The position numbers were made by a program, and so were the translations under genes. A stretch of DNA of 64,000 nt from Demequina sp. B12. GTDB lineage: Bacteria; Actinomycetota; Actinomycetes; Actinomycetales; Demequinaceae. Below the pieces are notes generated by a model that searched no databases, had not been told where the DNA came from, and was given only the letters and a program-made list of their open reading frames with translations. Shown piece by piece: positions 26,430 through 36,332 of this stretch (within the stretch, counting starts at the first letter, position 1; every line of letters starts with the position of its first letter). The DNA lies in the NCBI RefSeq assembly GCF_028823635.1, contig NZ_JAPEHU010000002.1, forward strand, positions 496,001 to 560,000, read 5' to 3'.

Positions 26430-27140
26430 ATGCGCCAGGTCGTTGTGTACTCCGATCCCACTGCACTGTCCGAAGCCACCGCAGCACGGCTGCTTCTTCA
26501 GATCGGTGACGCCCTCGCCACGCGGGGGCGCGCAGACATCGTCCTCACCGGTGGAACCGTAGGGATCGCTGTACTCGCCGACGCTGCTGTGTCCGGCCTG
26601 GCTTCTGCAGTTGACTGGACCTCGGTACATGTGTGGTGGGGCGATGAACGGTTCGTTCCCACCGGGCACGCCGATCGCAATGAGGGGCAGGCCCAGCAGG
26701 CGCTCCTGCACACACTCCCCCTCCCCGAAGACAACATCCACAGGATGGGGTCGTCGGACGACTTCGCTACCGCCGAAGAGGCCGCCGCGGCCTACGCTGC
26801 AACCATTGACGCGCAGGGCACGCCCGCCTGGGACGTGCTCCTGCTCGGGCTGGGACCGGATGCCCACGTGGCGTCATTGTTCCCCGGACACCCGGTTTTC
26901 CGGGACTCCGATAGCGAGACACACGCGGTGCACAACTCCCCCAAGCCGCCTCCGTCCCGCGTCACCCTTGGCCTTCCCAGCATCAACCGTGCGCGTGAGG
27001 TCTGGGTTGTGGCAGCCGGCGAGGGAAAGGCGGATGCAGTCGCCGACAGCCTGCGACGCAACGGCGTTCCTGGCGGTGCGGTCGACGGTACCGAACGTAC
27101 CTTGTGGCTGCTCGACGCTCCTGCTGCCACAAAGATTTAG
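26430..27140 (+). CDS. pgl: 6-phosphogluconolactonase (DevB type)
   Basis: Hydrolyses 6-phosphogluconolactone, the product of Zwf. The 236-residue SugarP_isomerase-fold protein shows LTGGTVGIAVLADA, VWWGDERFVPTGHADRNEGQA (the signature WxDER region) and LLGLGPDAHVASLFPGHP. The ATG at 26430 follows a GAGAAAG purine stretch. It is the last gene of the operon; its stop codon is next to a strong hairpin. Confidence 0.95.
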   Translation: MRQVVVYSDPTALSEATAARLLLQIGDALATRGRADIVLTGGTVGIAVLADAAVSGLASAVDWTSVHVWWGDERFVPTGHADRNEGQAQQALLHTLPLPEDNIHRMGSSDDFATAEEAAAAYAATIDAQGTPAWDVLLLGLGPDAHVASLFPGHPVFRDSDSETHAVHNSPKPPPSRVTLGLPSINRAREVWVVAAGEGKADAVADSLRRNGVPGGAVDGTERTLWLLDAPAATKI

Positions 27141-27169
27141 GGAGGCCGCACCTGACGGTGCGACCTCCC
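27140..27169. terminator. hairpin terminator between pgl and the Rdx gene
   Basis: GGGAGG-C-CGCACC, loop TGA, then GGTGCG-A-CCTCCC, beginning at the last base of the pgl stop. The convergent arrangement suggests use from both sides. Confidence 0.7.
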
Positions 27170-27184
27170 TTCGAGCAACGTACG

Positions 27185-27412
27185 CTACTGCAGCTTCGCC
27201 TTCACGGCTTCCACGACCTGAGTGATGTCGAAGTCAGCGGGCTTCGAATAGATCTCGACGCCGTCAGCAGCAATCGTGAACACTCCCTTGTCCCCCGTCA
27301 CCAGAGCCACAGACTCGAGCGCGCCACCAAAAGTCGACAGCAAGGTCCGCTGAGCATCGATAGCGCGCTCAAGGTAACCGCACGGGACACAGTAGGTAAT
27401 GTCAATCTTCAC
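27185..27412 (-). CDS. Rdx/SelW family thioredoxin-like protein
   Basis: A 75-residue protein of the Rdx (SelT/SelW/SelH) family with a thioredoxin-like fold and a redox-type CVPC motif at residues 8-11. In selenoprotein relatives one cysteine is selenocysteine; here both are cysteines. GVEIYSKPADFDITQVV corresponds to the conserved GxFE/K-type C-terminal segment. The likely role is thiol redox chemistry with an unknown partner. GTG at 27412 has GGAGG 4 nt upstream. Confidence 0.78.
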   Translation of the reverse strand: MKIDITYCVPCGYLERAIDAQRTLLSTFGGALESVALVTGDKGVFTIAADGVEIYSKPADFDITQVVEAVKAKLQ

Positions 27413-27530
27413 GTTTCCTCCATCGTTGTCACGTTTGTGGTTCCATCCTTCCAGACTTCATCAGAGGAACGGTCAACGCGTGCGGAATGCAAGACTCGAC
27501 GATGCCGTTCGCCAAGGATCCACCTGAACA

Positions 27531-27578
27531 CAAGAACGGGCCTGCTTCCTCTCAACAGAGGAAGCAGGCCCGTTCTTG
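27531..27578 (-). terminator. long hairpin terminator after rbpA
   Basis: A perfect 22-bp stem with a four-base loop (CAAC at 27553-27556) begins 17 bp after the rbpA stop. No T-run follows, but the stem is far stronger than chance. Confidence 0.7.
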
Positions 27579-27594
27579 ACAGAAGTCGAGGAAC

Positions 27595-27966
27595 TCAGTC
27601 CGCGGTCACAACAGTGCCGCGTCGAGCACGCAAGGTGGACAAAGCCTCGTTCAGCAGCTCTTCGCCTTCCTCATCCGTACGCCGCTCCTTCACATAAGCA
27701 AGGTGGGTCTTGTACGGTTCGGTGCGCATAGGCTCCGGGGGGTTCTGCTGGTCAAGCCCGGCGGGAAGGCCGCACTTGGGGCAGTCCCACTCCATCGGAA
27801 TCTCTGGAGTGTCGTTCTCATCTCCCAAGGCGAAAGACGGGGACGTGACGTGGCCCCGAGCACAGAAATACTGCACGACCTGACGCGGCGCAGACTCGCC
27901 GCGCTCAGCCTCCCCAAGTGGGCCAGCGCCTACGCGCGACCCTCGAATGGCATTGCCGCCTGCCAT
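27595..27966 (-). CDS. rbpA: RNA polymerase-binding protein RbpA
   Basis: Actinobacteria-specific transcription factor that binds RNA polymerase and principal sigma factors and stabilises the open complex. The 123-residue protein has the N-terminal MAGGNAIRGSRVGAGPLGE tail that reaches the polymerase core, a cysteine-containing core (FCARGHV and WDCPKCG) and the basic sigma-interacting region KTHLAYVKERR. The ATG at 27966 has GGAGGGG upstream. The secG gene ends 18 bp upstream on the same strand, so the two may be co-transcribed. Confidence 0.96.
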   Translation of the reverse strand: MAGGNAIRGSRVGAGPLGEAERGESAPRQVVQYFCARGHVTSPSFALGDENDTPEIPMEWDCPKCGLPAGLDQQNPPEPMRTEPYKTHLAYVKERRTDEEGEELLNEALSTLRARRGTVVTAD

Positions 27967-27984
27967 GTTCCCCTCCTACAGCTA

Positions 27985-28230
27985 TTAAATTGCGAACCTG
28001 GAAATCAGTCCTAGGAGCACGATGCAACTCACCCATACGCCGGAGACAATCCAGGTGATACGGGTCAAGTTTCGTTCACCAACCGCGGAGGACTGGACAC
28101 CGGAAGCGAACCCACCACCGAACATGTCGGTGATACCGCCGCCGCGTCCACGGTGGATCAGCACCAGGCCAATGATGATCAGGCTCGTGAGTACCAGTAG
28201 CACCCACAGCGCGGTCTCAAGAATATCCAC
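27985..28230 (-). CDS. secG: preprotein translocase subunit SecG
   Basis: Small membrane subunit of SecYEG. The 81-residue protein has two hydrophobic segments (about residues 5-25 and 57-77) joined by a glycine-rich loop with GITDMFGGGF, the SecG signature. GTG at 28230 has GAGGAG 6 nt upstream; an in-frame TTG at 28242 would include the ribosome site in the gene. The tpiA-secG order is common in actinobacteria. A hairpin lies between them. Confidence 0.93.
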   Translation of the reverse strand: MDILETALWVLLVLTSLIIIGLVLIHRGRGGGITDMFGGGFASGVQSSAVGERNLTRITWIVSGVWVSCIVLLGLISRFAI

Positions 28231-28247
28231 AGTTCTCCTCAAACGCG

Positions 28248-28301
28248 TTCAGGACGGACACCAGGATACGCGACTTACGCGCACCTGATGCCCGCCCTGA
28301 A
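28248..28301 (-). terminator. long wobble-paired hairpin between tpiA and secG
   Basis: Arms of 18 bases (28248-28265 and 28284-28301) pair along their whole length, with three G-U pairs in the minus-strand RNA; an inner GCGCG/CGCGT stem closes the loop. It lies 11 bp after the tpiA stop and ends about 8 bp before the secG ribosome site. It could terminate tpiA mRNA or attenuate secG expression. Confidence 0.5.
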
Positions 28302-28312
28302 TGAAATGTCGC

Positions 28313-29104
28313 TTATGCGCCAACCTGGTGCGAACGGAAGCGTGCGATCTTCGAGAACTCCTCGGGATCGAGGCTTGCGCCACCCACCAAACCACCGTCG
28401 ACGTCTGGCTCCGCCATGAGCTGAGCAATCGAGCTCGACTTCACGGAACCGCCGTACAACACGCGGACACCATCGGCGAGTTCAGCGTCGTACAGCTCTG
28501 CAAGACGACCGCGGATAGCTGCACAGACTTCCTGCGCGTCAGCGGGAGTTGCCACTTCACCGGTACCGATGGCCCAGACGGGTTCGTACGCGATGACAAC
28601 GTCCTTCGCACGCTCAGCCGGGAGACCGTTCAGCGCGCCGTCCACCTGCGCGAGGGTGTACTCGACGTGAGTGCCTTCCTTGCGGATGTCGAGGCCTTCG
28701 CCCACGCAGACGATCGGCACGATGCCGTTGTCGAAGGCGGCAACCGTCTTCGCTGCCACAACCTCGTCGGTCTCGCCGTGGTACTGGCGACGCTCCGAGT
28801 GACCAACTGCAACGTAGTCGCAGCCCAGCTTGCTCAGCATCGTGCCGGAAACCTCACCGGTGTAAGCACCGGAGACGTGCTGCGAGATGTCCTGCGCACC
28901 GTACTTCAGCTGAAGCTGGTCAGCGTCCACGAGGGTCTGCACGGAGCGAATCGACGTGAACGGGACCAGGACGGCAACCTCAACATCGTCGAAGTCGTGC
29001 TTGGCGTCGCGCAGCAGCCACGCGAGCTTCTGTGCGGTGTGAGTCGCCTCGAGGTGGTCGAGGTTCATCTTCCAGTTGCCAGCAATAAGCGGGGTACGTG
29101 CCAT
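28313..29104 (-). CDS. tpiA: triosephosphate isomerase
   Basis: Interconverts dihydroxyacetone phosphate and glyceraldehyde 3-phosphate. The 263-residue TIM barrel has NWKMN with the catalytic Lys, GHSERR with the catalytic His, and [11 protein letters not shown] carrying the catalytic Glu and leading into the flexible loop. The ATG at 29104 lies 3 bp after the pgk stop, so gap, pgk and tpiA are contiguous in pathway order. MgsA, encoded at 56 kb, would compete for dihydroxyacetone phosphate. Confidence 0.97.
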   Translation of the reverse strand: MARTPLIAGNWKMNLDHLEATHTAQKLAWLLRDAKHDFDDVEVAVLVPFTSIRSVQTLVDADQLQLKYGAQDISQHVSGAYTGEVSGTMLSKLGCDYVAVGHSERRQYHGETDEVVAAKTVAAFDNGIVPIVCVGEGLDIRKEGTHVEYTLAQVDGALNGLPAERAKDVVIAYEPVWAIGTGEVATPADAQEVCAAIRGRLAELYDAELADGVRVLYGGSVKSSSIAQLMAEPDVDGGLVGGASLDPEEFSKIARFRSHQVGA

Positions 29105-29107
29105 GGT

Positions 29108-30298
29108 TTAGTCCTCCAGTACGGCCAGGCCCGGAAGGACCTTGCCCTCAAGCAGTTCGAGCGACGCGCCGCCGCCCGTGGAAATGTGGCTGAAGCCGCC
29201 CTCGTCGTAACCCAGACGACGGACTGCCGCGGCAGAGTCTCCACCGCCCACGACGGAGAAACCATCTGCGTCGATCATGGCCTGCGCGACCCCACGCGTG
29301 CCGCCTTCGAACGCCTCGAACTCGAACACACCCATGGGGCCGTTCCACACGATCGTCTTGGCGTCTGCGATCTTCGAAGCAAACAGAGCAGCGGACTCGG
29401 GGCCGATGTCCAGTCCCATCCATCCCTCGGGGATCGCGTCAGCAGCGACAGTCTTGTGTTCTGCGTCCGCAGCGAACTTGTCCGCAACCTCGATGTCAGT
29501 GGGGAGAACAATCTCCACACCGTTCTCTTCAGCCGTAGCCAAGTAGCCCTTGACGGTATCGATCTGGTCTTGCTCAAGCAGCGACGAGCCCACCGAGTAA
29601 CCCTTGGCAGCAAGGAAAGTGAACACCATTCCGCCACCGATCAGCAGGCGGTCAGCCTTGGTGAGGAGGTTACCGATCACTCCGAGCTTGTCCGACACCT
29701 TCGAACCACCCAGCACAACGGCGTAGGGGCGCTCGGGGTTGGTGGTGGCGCGCGACAGCGACTCCACCTCCTTCTGGACAAGGAGACCGGCGGCAGCCGG
29801 AAGAATCTGAGCCACGTCGTACACCGAGGCCTGCTTGCGGTGCACAACACCGAAGCCGTCCGAGACGAACACGTCGGCGAAAGCCGCAAGCTCCTTGGCA
29901 AGCTCTGCGCGCTCCTCGTCGACCTTGGAGGTCTCGCGCTTGTCGTAACGCACGTTCTCCAGCATCGCGACCTGGCCCGACTCCAAGGCCGCAACGGTCT
30001 CCTTGGCAGAATCGCCAACGAGGTCCTTAGCCAGGGTCACAGGGCGGCCCAGCACCTCAGCGAGACGTGCTGCGGCGGGTGCCAGCGAATACTCGGGCTT
30101 GGGCTCGCCACCGGGGCGGCCCAGGTGGGCGGTGACGATCACGGCGGCGCCGGCGTCAAGAAGCTTCTGAATGGTAGGAACCGACGCGCGTACGCGGCCG
30201 TCGTCCGTAATCGTGGTGCCATCAAGCGGGACGTTGAGGTCTGAGCGAACCAGCACCTTCTTGCCCGTGAGGTCTCCCAGGCTGTCAATGGTCTTCAT
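29108..30298 (-). CDS. pgk: phosphoglycerate kinase
   Basis: Transfers phosphate from 1,3-bisphosphoglycerate to ADP. The 396-residue protein has the N-terminal substrate segment [21 protein letters not shown], and the C-terminal nucleotide-binding GGGDSAAAV. The ATG at 30298 has GGAG 7 nt upstream; a start 18 nt earlier would lie ahead of that ribosome site. Preceded by a hairpin after gap, so part of the transcription may stop between the two. Confidence 0.97.
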   Translation of the reverse strand: MKTIDSLGDLTGKKVLVRSDLNVPLDGTTITDDGRVRASVPTIQKLLDAGAAVIVTAHLGRPGGEPKPEYSLAPAAARLAEVLGRPVTLAKDLVGDSAKETVAALESGQVAMLENVRYDKRETSKVDEERAELAKELAAFADVFVSDGFGVVHRKQASVYDVAQILPAAAGLLVQKEVESLSRATTNPERPYAVVLGGSKVSDKLGVIGNLLTKADRLLIGGGMVFTFLAAKGYSVGSSLLEQDQIDTVKGYLATAEENGVEIVLPTDIEVADKFAADAEHKTVAADAIPEGWMGLDIGPESAALFASKIADAKTIVWNGPMGVFEFEAFEGGTRGVAQAMIDADGFSVVGGGDSAAAVRRLGYDEGGFSHISTGGGASLELLEGKVLPGLAVLED

Positions 30299-30331
30299 GA
30301 GGGTCTCCTTACACACTGCTGGTCACATGGC

Positions 30332-30364
30332 AACGCCCGCACACGCAGCGCGTGCGCGGGCGTT
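30332..30364 (-). terminator. hairpin between gap and pgk
   Basis: AACGCCCGC-A-CACGC, loop AGC, GCGTG-C-GCGGGCGTT. It lies 25 bp after the gap stop without a T-run. Because pgk follows on the same strand, it may partially terminate or protect the gap message from decay. Confidence 0.55.
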
Positions 30365-30388
30365 ACCACGATCTGAATCTTGCGAGGC

Positions 30389-31486
<1,098 letters not shown>

Positions 31487-31544
31487 CTACTGTCACCCTA
31501 CACCGATGGACCAAGTCGCCACACGACGAAAGTCCTGGTGAAGG

Positions 31545-32528
31545 TTAGTCCATGTCCAAAATCTCCTGGGAGATCCCGGCTTCAGTATCTGGTATGCCGA
31601 GCTCGCCGGCACGCTTGTCCGCGGTGGCAAGCAAACGTCGAATACGGCCCGCGATTGCATCCTTGGTGAGAGGGGGTGTTGCCATCTTGCCTAGTTCCTC
31701 GAGCGATGCATCGCGATGTGCAAGTCGCAAGCTGCCGGCTTCGCTCAGATGCTCGGGCACTTCCTCACCGAGAATCTCGAAAGCTCGTTGGACGCGTGCG
31801 CTTGCCGCGACGGCCGCCTGGGCGCTCCGGCGCAGGTTCGCATCGTCAAAGTTGGCGAGCCGGTTTGCTGTGCCACGAACCTCTCGACGAGTGCGCTTCT
31901 CTTCCCACTGAAGGACAGAGTCGTGGGCACCCAACCGGGTCAGCAACTCCGAGATGGCTTCTCCGTCACGGATCACCACGCGGTCAACCCCGCGCACCTC
32001 TCGCGACTTTGCAGTAATCCCCAGCCGGCGAGCCGCACCCACCAGAGCGAGCGCAGCTTCAGGGCCGGGTGAGGTGACTTCAAGCGCGGATGAGCGTCCT
32101 GGCTCGGTCAGGGAGCCGTGCGCCAAGAAAGCGCCACGCCATGCCGCCACGGTGTCGCCGACCGCTCCCCCCACCACCTGGGGAGGAAGGCCGCGCACGG
32201 GACGACCACGATGATCCAGCAGTCCCGTCTGGCGAGCGAGAGATTCCCCCTCCTTCACGACGCGGACGACGTAGCGGTTGCCTTTTCGCAGGCCGCCGCC
32301 AGATACGACAATGACTTCGCTCGCCAAGCCATAAACCTCGTGCACGAAGCCGCGAAGGCGTCGCGCTGCAGCAGCGGTATCCAACTCTGCCTCGATGACG
32401 ATTCGGCCACTCACGATGTGAAGTCCACCGGCGAACCTCAACATGGTCGCCACTTCTGCCTTGCGAGCCGAGGTCTTTTCGACCGCTAGCCGCGCCAACT
32501 CATCCTTCACCTGTGCCGTCAAAGCCAT
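31545..32528 (-). CDS. whiA: WhiA family sporulation/cell-division regulator
   Basis: DNA-binding protein with a degenerate LAGLIDADG homing-endonuclease fold (about residues 1-200) and a C-terminal helix-turn-helix ([21 protein letters not shown]). It regulates differentiation in Streptomyces and cell division in many Gram-positives. The 327-residue length is standard. I use the ATG at 32528 ([14 protein letters not shown]); an in-frame start 75 nt upstream would lie within yvcK. The order uvrC-rapZ-yvcK-whiA is the classical actinobacterial cluster. Confidence 0.95.
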   Translation of the reverse strand: MALTAQVKDELARLAVEKTSARKAEVATMLRFAGGLHIVSGRIVIEAELDTAAAARRLRGFVHEVYGLASEVIVVSGGGLRKGNRYVVRVVKEGESLARQTGLLDHRGRPVRGLPPQVVGGAVGDTVAAWRGAFLAHGSLTEPGRSSALEVTSPGPEAALALVGAARRLGITAKSREVRGVDRVVIRDGEAISELLTRLGAHDSVLQWEEKRTRREVRGTANRLANFDDANLRRSAQAAVAASARVQRAFEILGEEVPEHLSEAGSLRLAHRDASLEELGKMATPPLTKDAIAGRIRRLLATADKRAGELGIPDTEAGISQEILDMD

Positions 32529-32532
32529 GGGG

Positions 32533-33495
32533 TTATCCTGCCATCGTCGAGCTGGGCCCGCGGACCCCGAGCTCCCATTCCGCAATGATTCGCGCGAAAA
32601 CACGCCGCAAAGCCGCAGGGTCGTGCGCGAACACCTCGTCGCCAGCGGTGAGCGGTGCGACGCGCAACGCCACTCCCCACGTGTCGAGCTCCGACCTCAA
32701 GTCAAGGTCATCGCCGTGGGCGCTTTCTACCAACGCTACGGCGGGTTGGAAGTCGGGGGCAGCGTCACGCAGCGCACGCACCTCATCGGCCCTTCCTAGG
32801 CCTTCCATCTCCCGGTCGCTATCCCCCACGTTCAACACCAGGATGCACTTGTGCGCATTGGCGACCAGAGCATCGGCCACTGGCGCCACCGCAAAGTGCG
32901 TCATCACACTGGTGTGCCAACTGCCGGGACCCAACACGATGACGTCTGCCGCGCTGATCGCGGCCAGTGTCTCGTCCGGGACGTGCGGTTGCGCGGGTTC
33001 AAGTGAGAGCGACACGACAGTGCCAGCGGTGGTAGCGACCGCCGCCTGCCCCTGGATCTCCTTACGCCCCTCGGGGCCGTCGATGACCGCACGCACGGTC
33101 AGCGGCTCGTCTGCAAGTGGTAGCACCCGCCCTTGCGCTTGGAGGAGCGATGCCACCAAGTCGAGACCGCCCACCACGTCGCCGTCGCGATCCCACAATG
33201 CAGCAATGAGCAGGTTGCCCACTGCATGCCCGTCGAGTGGGCCATCGGTAGTGAAACGCCACTGCAGCACATCACGCCAGGTGCGGCCCCACTCCGAGTC
33301 AGCACACAATGCGCTCAACGCCATGCGGAGATCTCCAGGCGGAACAATGCCCATCTCGGACCTCAAGCGACCCGATGAGCCACCATCATCAGCAACCGTC
33401 ACGATCGCGGTGAGATCCGAAGTCAACTCCCTGAGGGCCGTAAGCGAGTTGTAGAGTCCGTGCCCGCCTCCCAACGCGACGATCGCGGCCGTCAT
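32533..33495 (-). CDS. yvcK: YvcK/CofD-like gluconeogenesis factor
   Basis: A 320-residue CofD-like protein that in other Gram-positives binds UDP-GlcNAc and influences cell-wall precursor metabolism. [12 protein letters not shown] (residues 7-18) is the nucleotide-sugar binding loop; [13 protein letters not shown] follows, and the central [12 protein letters not shown] is conserved. Its ATG overlaps the rapZ stop by 4 bp and whiA follows after 4 bp. Confidence 0.93.
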   Translation of the reverse strand: MTAAIVALGGGHGLYNSLTALRELTSDLTAIVTVADDGGSSGRLRSEMGIVPPGDLRMALSALCADSEWGRTWRDVLQWRFTTDGPLDGHAVGNLLIAALWDRDGDVVGGLDLVASLLQAQGRVLPLADEPLTVRAVIDGPEGRKEIQGQAAVATTAGTVVSLSLEPAQPHVPDETLAAISAADVIVLGPGSWHTSVMTHFAVAPVADALVANAHKCILVLNVGDSDREMEGLGRADEVRALRDAAPDFQPAVALVESAHGDDLDLRSELDTWGVALRVAPLTAGDEVFAHDPAALRRVFARIIAEWELGVRGPSSTMAG

Positions 33496-34409
33496 ACCTG
33501 GGGCCGATCCCGGTGCGTCACGCGGACTGCGTGACCAGCGTCAGTCAACCGTAGCCCCAAGGCTTCGGCCACGGCCACCGAACGATGTTTGCCGCCCGTA
33601 CACCCGATCGCGACTGTCACGGACACACGATCATGGGCGCGGTACTGCTGCAGGACATCCGAAATCAGCGTCGCGTACGACGACACAAAGGCCTCCGCCC
33701 CTGGGTCCGCGAACACAGCTTGTTTCACAGCATCGTCAAGCCCCGTGAGGTCACGCAGCGCGGGATCCCAATGGGGGTTGGGTAGGAACCGCACATCGGC
33801 CACGAAATCTGCGTCGGTGGGAATGCCGTTCTTGAAACCAAAAGACATCACGTTGACGTGCAGTTCGGGCGTCCGGTCAGCGAGCCGGTTGCCAATGATC
33901 TGACGCAAGTCGTGAACGCTCAGCCGCGATGTGTCGACCACAAAGTCGGCGTCCTCACGCAACGGTTGGACGATCTCGCGCTCCCGATGAATCCCCTCAA
34001 GCAAGGTCCCTTCGCCTTGCAACGGGTGGGGTCGCCGTGCCTCTTCAAAGCGACGCACCAACGTCGCATCGTCAGCGTCGAGGAACACAAGCCTCACGGA
34101 CGTACCACGAACCTCGAGGTCGTCCACCACAGACTCGAGGTCCCCAAAGAACGGACCTCCACGAGCATCCACCACAGCAGCGAGACGCTGAGCGTCACCC
34201 CGCACCATGAGCGTTGTCACCAACTCGCCGAGCATGTGGGGCGGCAAGTTGTCGACGACGTACCAGCCCAGGTCTCCCAGCACACCTGCGGCTCTGGTAC
34301 GTCCAGCCCCGGACATACCGGTGAGTACCAACACCTCTCCCCCGTCTCCCGAATGCAAGTTCACCCGGGGTATGCCGGAGGGGTACGTCGGCGGGAAGGA
34401 ATCCGTCAT
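33492..34409 (-). CDS. rapZ: RapZ/YvcJ nucleotide-binding protein
   Basis: P-loop protein of 305 residues. In E. coli RapZ directs RNase E to the small RNA GlmZ; in Gram-positives the role is less clear. [14 protein letters not shown] (about residues 28-41) is the Walker A loop with Arg in place of the usual Lys, as in actinobacterial members. The C-terminal half has [17 protein letters not shown], the conserved metabolite-binding segment. Both ends overlap neighbours by 4 bp. Confidence 0.92.
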   Translation of the reverse strand: MTDSFPPTYPSGIPRVNLHSGDGGEVLVLTGMSGAGRTRAAGVLGDLGWYVVDNLPPHMLGELVTTLMVRGDAQRLAAVVDARGGPFFGDLESVVDDLEVRGTSVRLVFLDADDATLVRRFEEARRPHPLQGEGTLLEGIHREREIVQPLREDADFVVDTSRLSVHDLRQIIGNRLADRTPELHVNVMSFGFKNGIPTDADFVADVRFLPNPHWDPALRDLTGLDDAVKQAVFADPGAEAFVSSYATLISDVLQQYRAHDRVSVTVAIGCTGGKHRSVAVAEALGLRLTDAGHAVRVTHRDRPQV

Positions 34410-36289
34410 GACTCTAGGATGCCACCGGAACCATGCAACGCCTCATGCACGACATGTGCGGTGTGATGCCCCACCCCAGGTACCAGCGCGATCTGCTCCA
34501 CCGAAGCTTCCTTAAGCCGCGCGACAGAACCAAAGTGACGGAGGAGGGATTTGGCGCGCGCAGGGCCGATGCCAGGAAGAGTGTCGAGGTCAGAGGCCGT
34601 CATCGCTTTGGCGCGTTTGCGGCGGTGGTGCTTGATGGCGAAGCGGTGCGCCTCATCGCGAACACGTTGAAGCAAATAGAGCGCCTCCGATCCGCGCGGA
34701 AGAATCACAGGGAACGGATCACCGGGGATCCATACCTCTTCCAGCCGCTTGGCTAGGCCGACCAACTCGACGTCCGTGATTCCCATCCGGTCGAGCACCG
34801 CCTTGGCAGCGTTGACCTGAGGAAGCCCGCCATCGACCACGACGAGCTGCGGCGGATACGCAAACTTGGCGCTCTCACGTTCTTCTGGAGGAAGTTCCGA
34901 CTCTTCCAAGTACCGCGTGAACCGACGCCGCAACACCTCATCCATCGCTGCCGTGTCGTCAACGGCATCCGCGATGCCGAACTGTCGGTACTCCTTCTTC
35001 CGCGGAAGCGCATCCTCAAACACCACCATCGAGCCAACCTGATTGGTGCCTTGGGTGTGAGAGATGTCGTAGCACTCGATTCGCAGCGGAGCTTGCTGTA
35101 GCCCCAAGTGTTCCTGCAACTCCTGGAGCGCCGCTGAGCGTGTCGTCAAATCGGAGGAACGCTTCAGACGATGCTGTTTCAACACCTGCTCCGCGTTGGA
35201 GTGCCCGGTAAGCGCCAGTTCAGCCTTCTTTCCACGCTGCGGCACTCGCACACTGACACGTCCGGACCTCTGCCCCGACAACACGTCACGTAGTGCATCA
35301 GCCGCCGCCGGCATCACCGGGACCAAGATTTCTGGCGGAATCTCTTCCGGAGCCACCGCGCCATACGCCTCCTGGACAAGCTGCAACACCATGGAGGCAG
35401 GGTCAAGCGGCTCTGGCTTGTCGACGACCCAGCCACGCTCGCCCGTGATCCGACCGTCGCGAACGTGAAAGACGTGCGCTGCGGCCTCCATCTCGTCGTC
35501 GACCAGACTGAAGATGTCGACATCGCTGCCGGCGTCGAGCACTACTGCGTTGCGGTCCAGTACGGCGTTGAGCGCACGAATACGGTCCCGGGCACGCGCA
35601 GCAGCCTCAAAGTCCTCTCGCTCCGCTGCGGCCGTCATCGATTCGGTGAGTGACCGCATCAGTGGCTTGGCGTGCCCACTCAGCACGTCGCAGACATCTT
35701 CGGCAAGAGCGCGGTGATCTTGCTCGGAAATCTTCCCCACACACGGTGCCGCGCACTTGTCGATGTATCCCAACAGGCAGGGCCTGCCTTGTCGCTCAGC
35801 TTTGCGGAAGACTGCCGGCGCACACGACCGCATCGGCATGGCAGTGAGCAACGTATCCACCGTTTCTCGGATCGCCCAGGCCTTCGCGTACGGCCCGAAG
35901 TAGCGGACTCCTTTGCGGCGCTCGCCACGCATGACCTGAATCCGCGGAAACTTTTCATTCATCGACACCGCGAGATACGGATAGGACTTGTCATCCTTGA
36001 ACACCACATTGAATCGGGGGTCGTACTCCTTGATCCACGTGTGTTCAAGGATCAACGCCTCGGCTTCCGAACGCACCACAGTCCATTCCACGGAGGCGGC
36101 CGTGGTCACCATCATGCGAGTGCGCGGGTGTAGTTGCGACAGATCTTGGAAGTAGTTGGCAAGGCGCGCACGCAGACTCTTGGCCTTGCCTACGTAGACG
36201 ACTCGTCCGTGCGGGTCACGGAAGCGGTACACCCCCGGCTTGGCTGGAATAGTGCCGGGCGCGGGGCGGTAGCTCGCTGGGTCAGTCAC
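34406..36289 (-). CDS. uvrC: excinuclease ABC subunit C
   Basis: Dual-incision nuclease of nucleotide excision repair. The 627-residue protein has an N-terminal GIY-YIG domain ([22 protein letters not shown], about 18-39), a central UVR helix pair, an RNase H-like domain with [16 protein letters not shown], and C-terminal helix-hairpin-helix motifs ([13 protein letters not shown]). GTG at 36289 lies 43 bp after the uvrA stop; a weak TAAGAC hexamer at 36296-36301 could be a leaderless -10 box. It leads the uvrC-rapZ-yvcK-whiA run. Confidence 0.96.
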   Translation of the reverse strand: MTDPASYRPAPGTIPAKPGVYRFRDPHGRVVYVGKAKSLRARLANYFQDLSQLHPRTRMMVTTAASVEWTVVRSEAEALILEHTWIKEYDPRFNVVFKDDKSYPYLAVSMNEKFPRIQVMRGERRKGVRYFGPYAKAWAIRETVDTLLTAMPMRSCAPAVFRKAERQGRPCLLGYIDKCAAPCVGKISEQDHRALAEDVCDVLSGHAKPLMRSLTESMTAAAEREDFEAAARARDRIRALNAVLDRNAVVLDAGSDVDIFSLVDDEMEAAAHVFHVRDGRITGERGWVVDKPEPLDPASMVLQLVQEAYGAVAPEEIPPEILVPVMPAAADALRDVLSGQRSGRVSVRVPQRGKKAELALTGHSNAEQVLKQHRLKRSSDLTTRSAALQELQEHLGLQQAPLRIECYDISHTQGTNQVGSMVVFEDALPRKKEYRQFGIADAVDDTAAMDEVLRRRFTRYLEESELPPEERESAKFAYPPQLVVVDGGLPQVNAAKAVLDRMGITDVELVGLAKRLEEVWIPGDPFPVILPRGSEALYLLQRVRDEAHRFAIKHHRRKRAKAMTASDLDTLPGIGPARAKSLLRHFGSVARLKEASVEQIALVPGVGHHTAHVVHEALHGSGGILES

Positions 36290-36332
36290 AGCGCAGTCTT
36301 ACAGTCGCGACGCGTCACCACCGCCCCGGTGG

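Noticed and set aside
27185-27412. A selenoprotein
   Set aside because: Both positions of the CVPC motif are ordinary cysteine codons and there is no in-frame TGA.
28301-30244. A 647-codon open frame antisense to pgk and tpiA
   Set aside because: It is the mirror of two clearly conserved genes; long antisense frames are expected from high-G+C codon bias, and the sequence has no recognisable domain.
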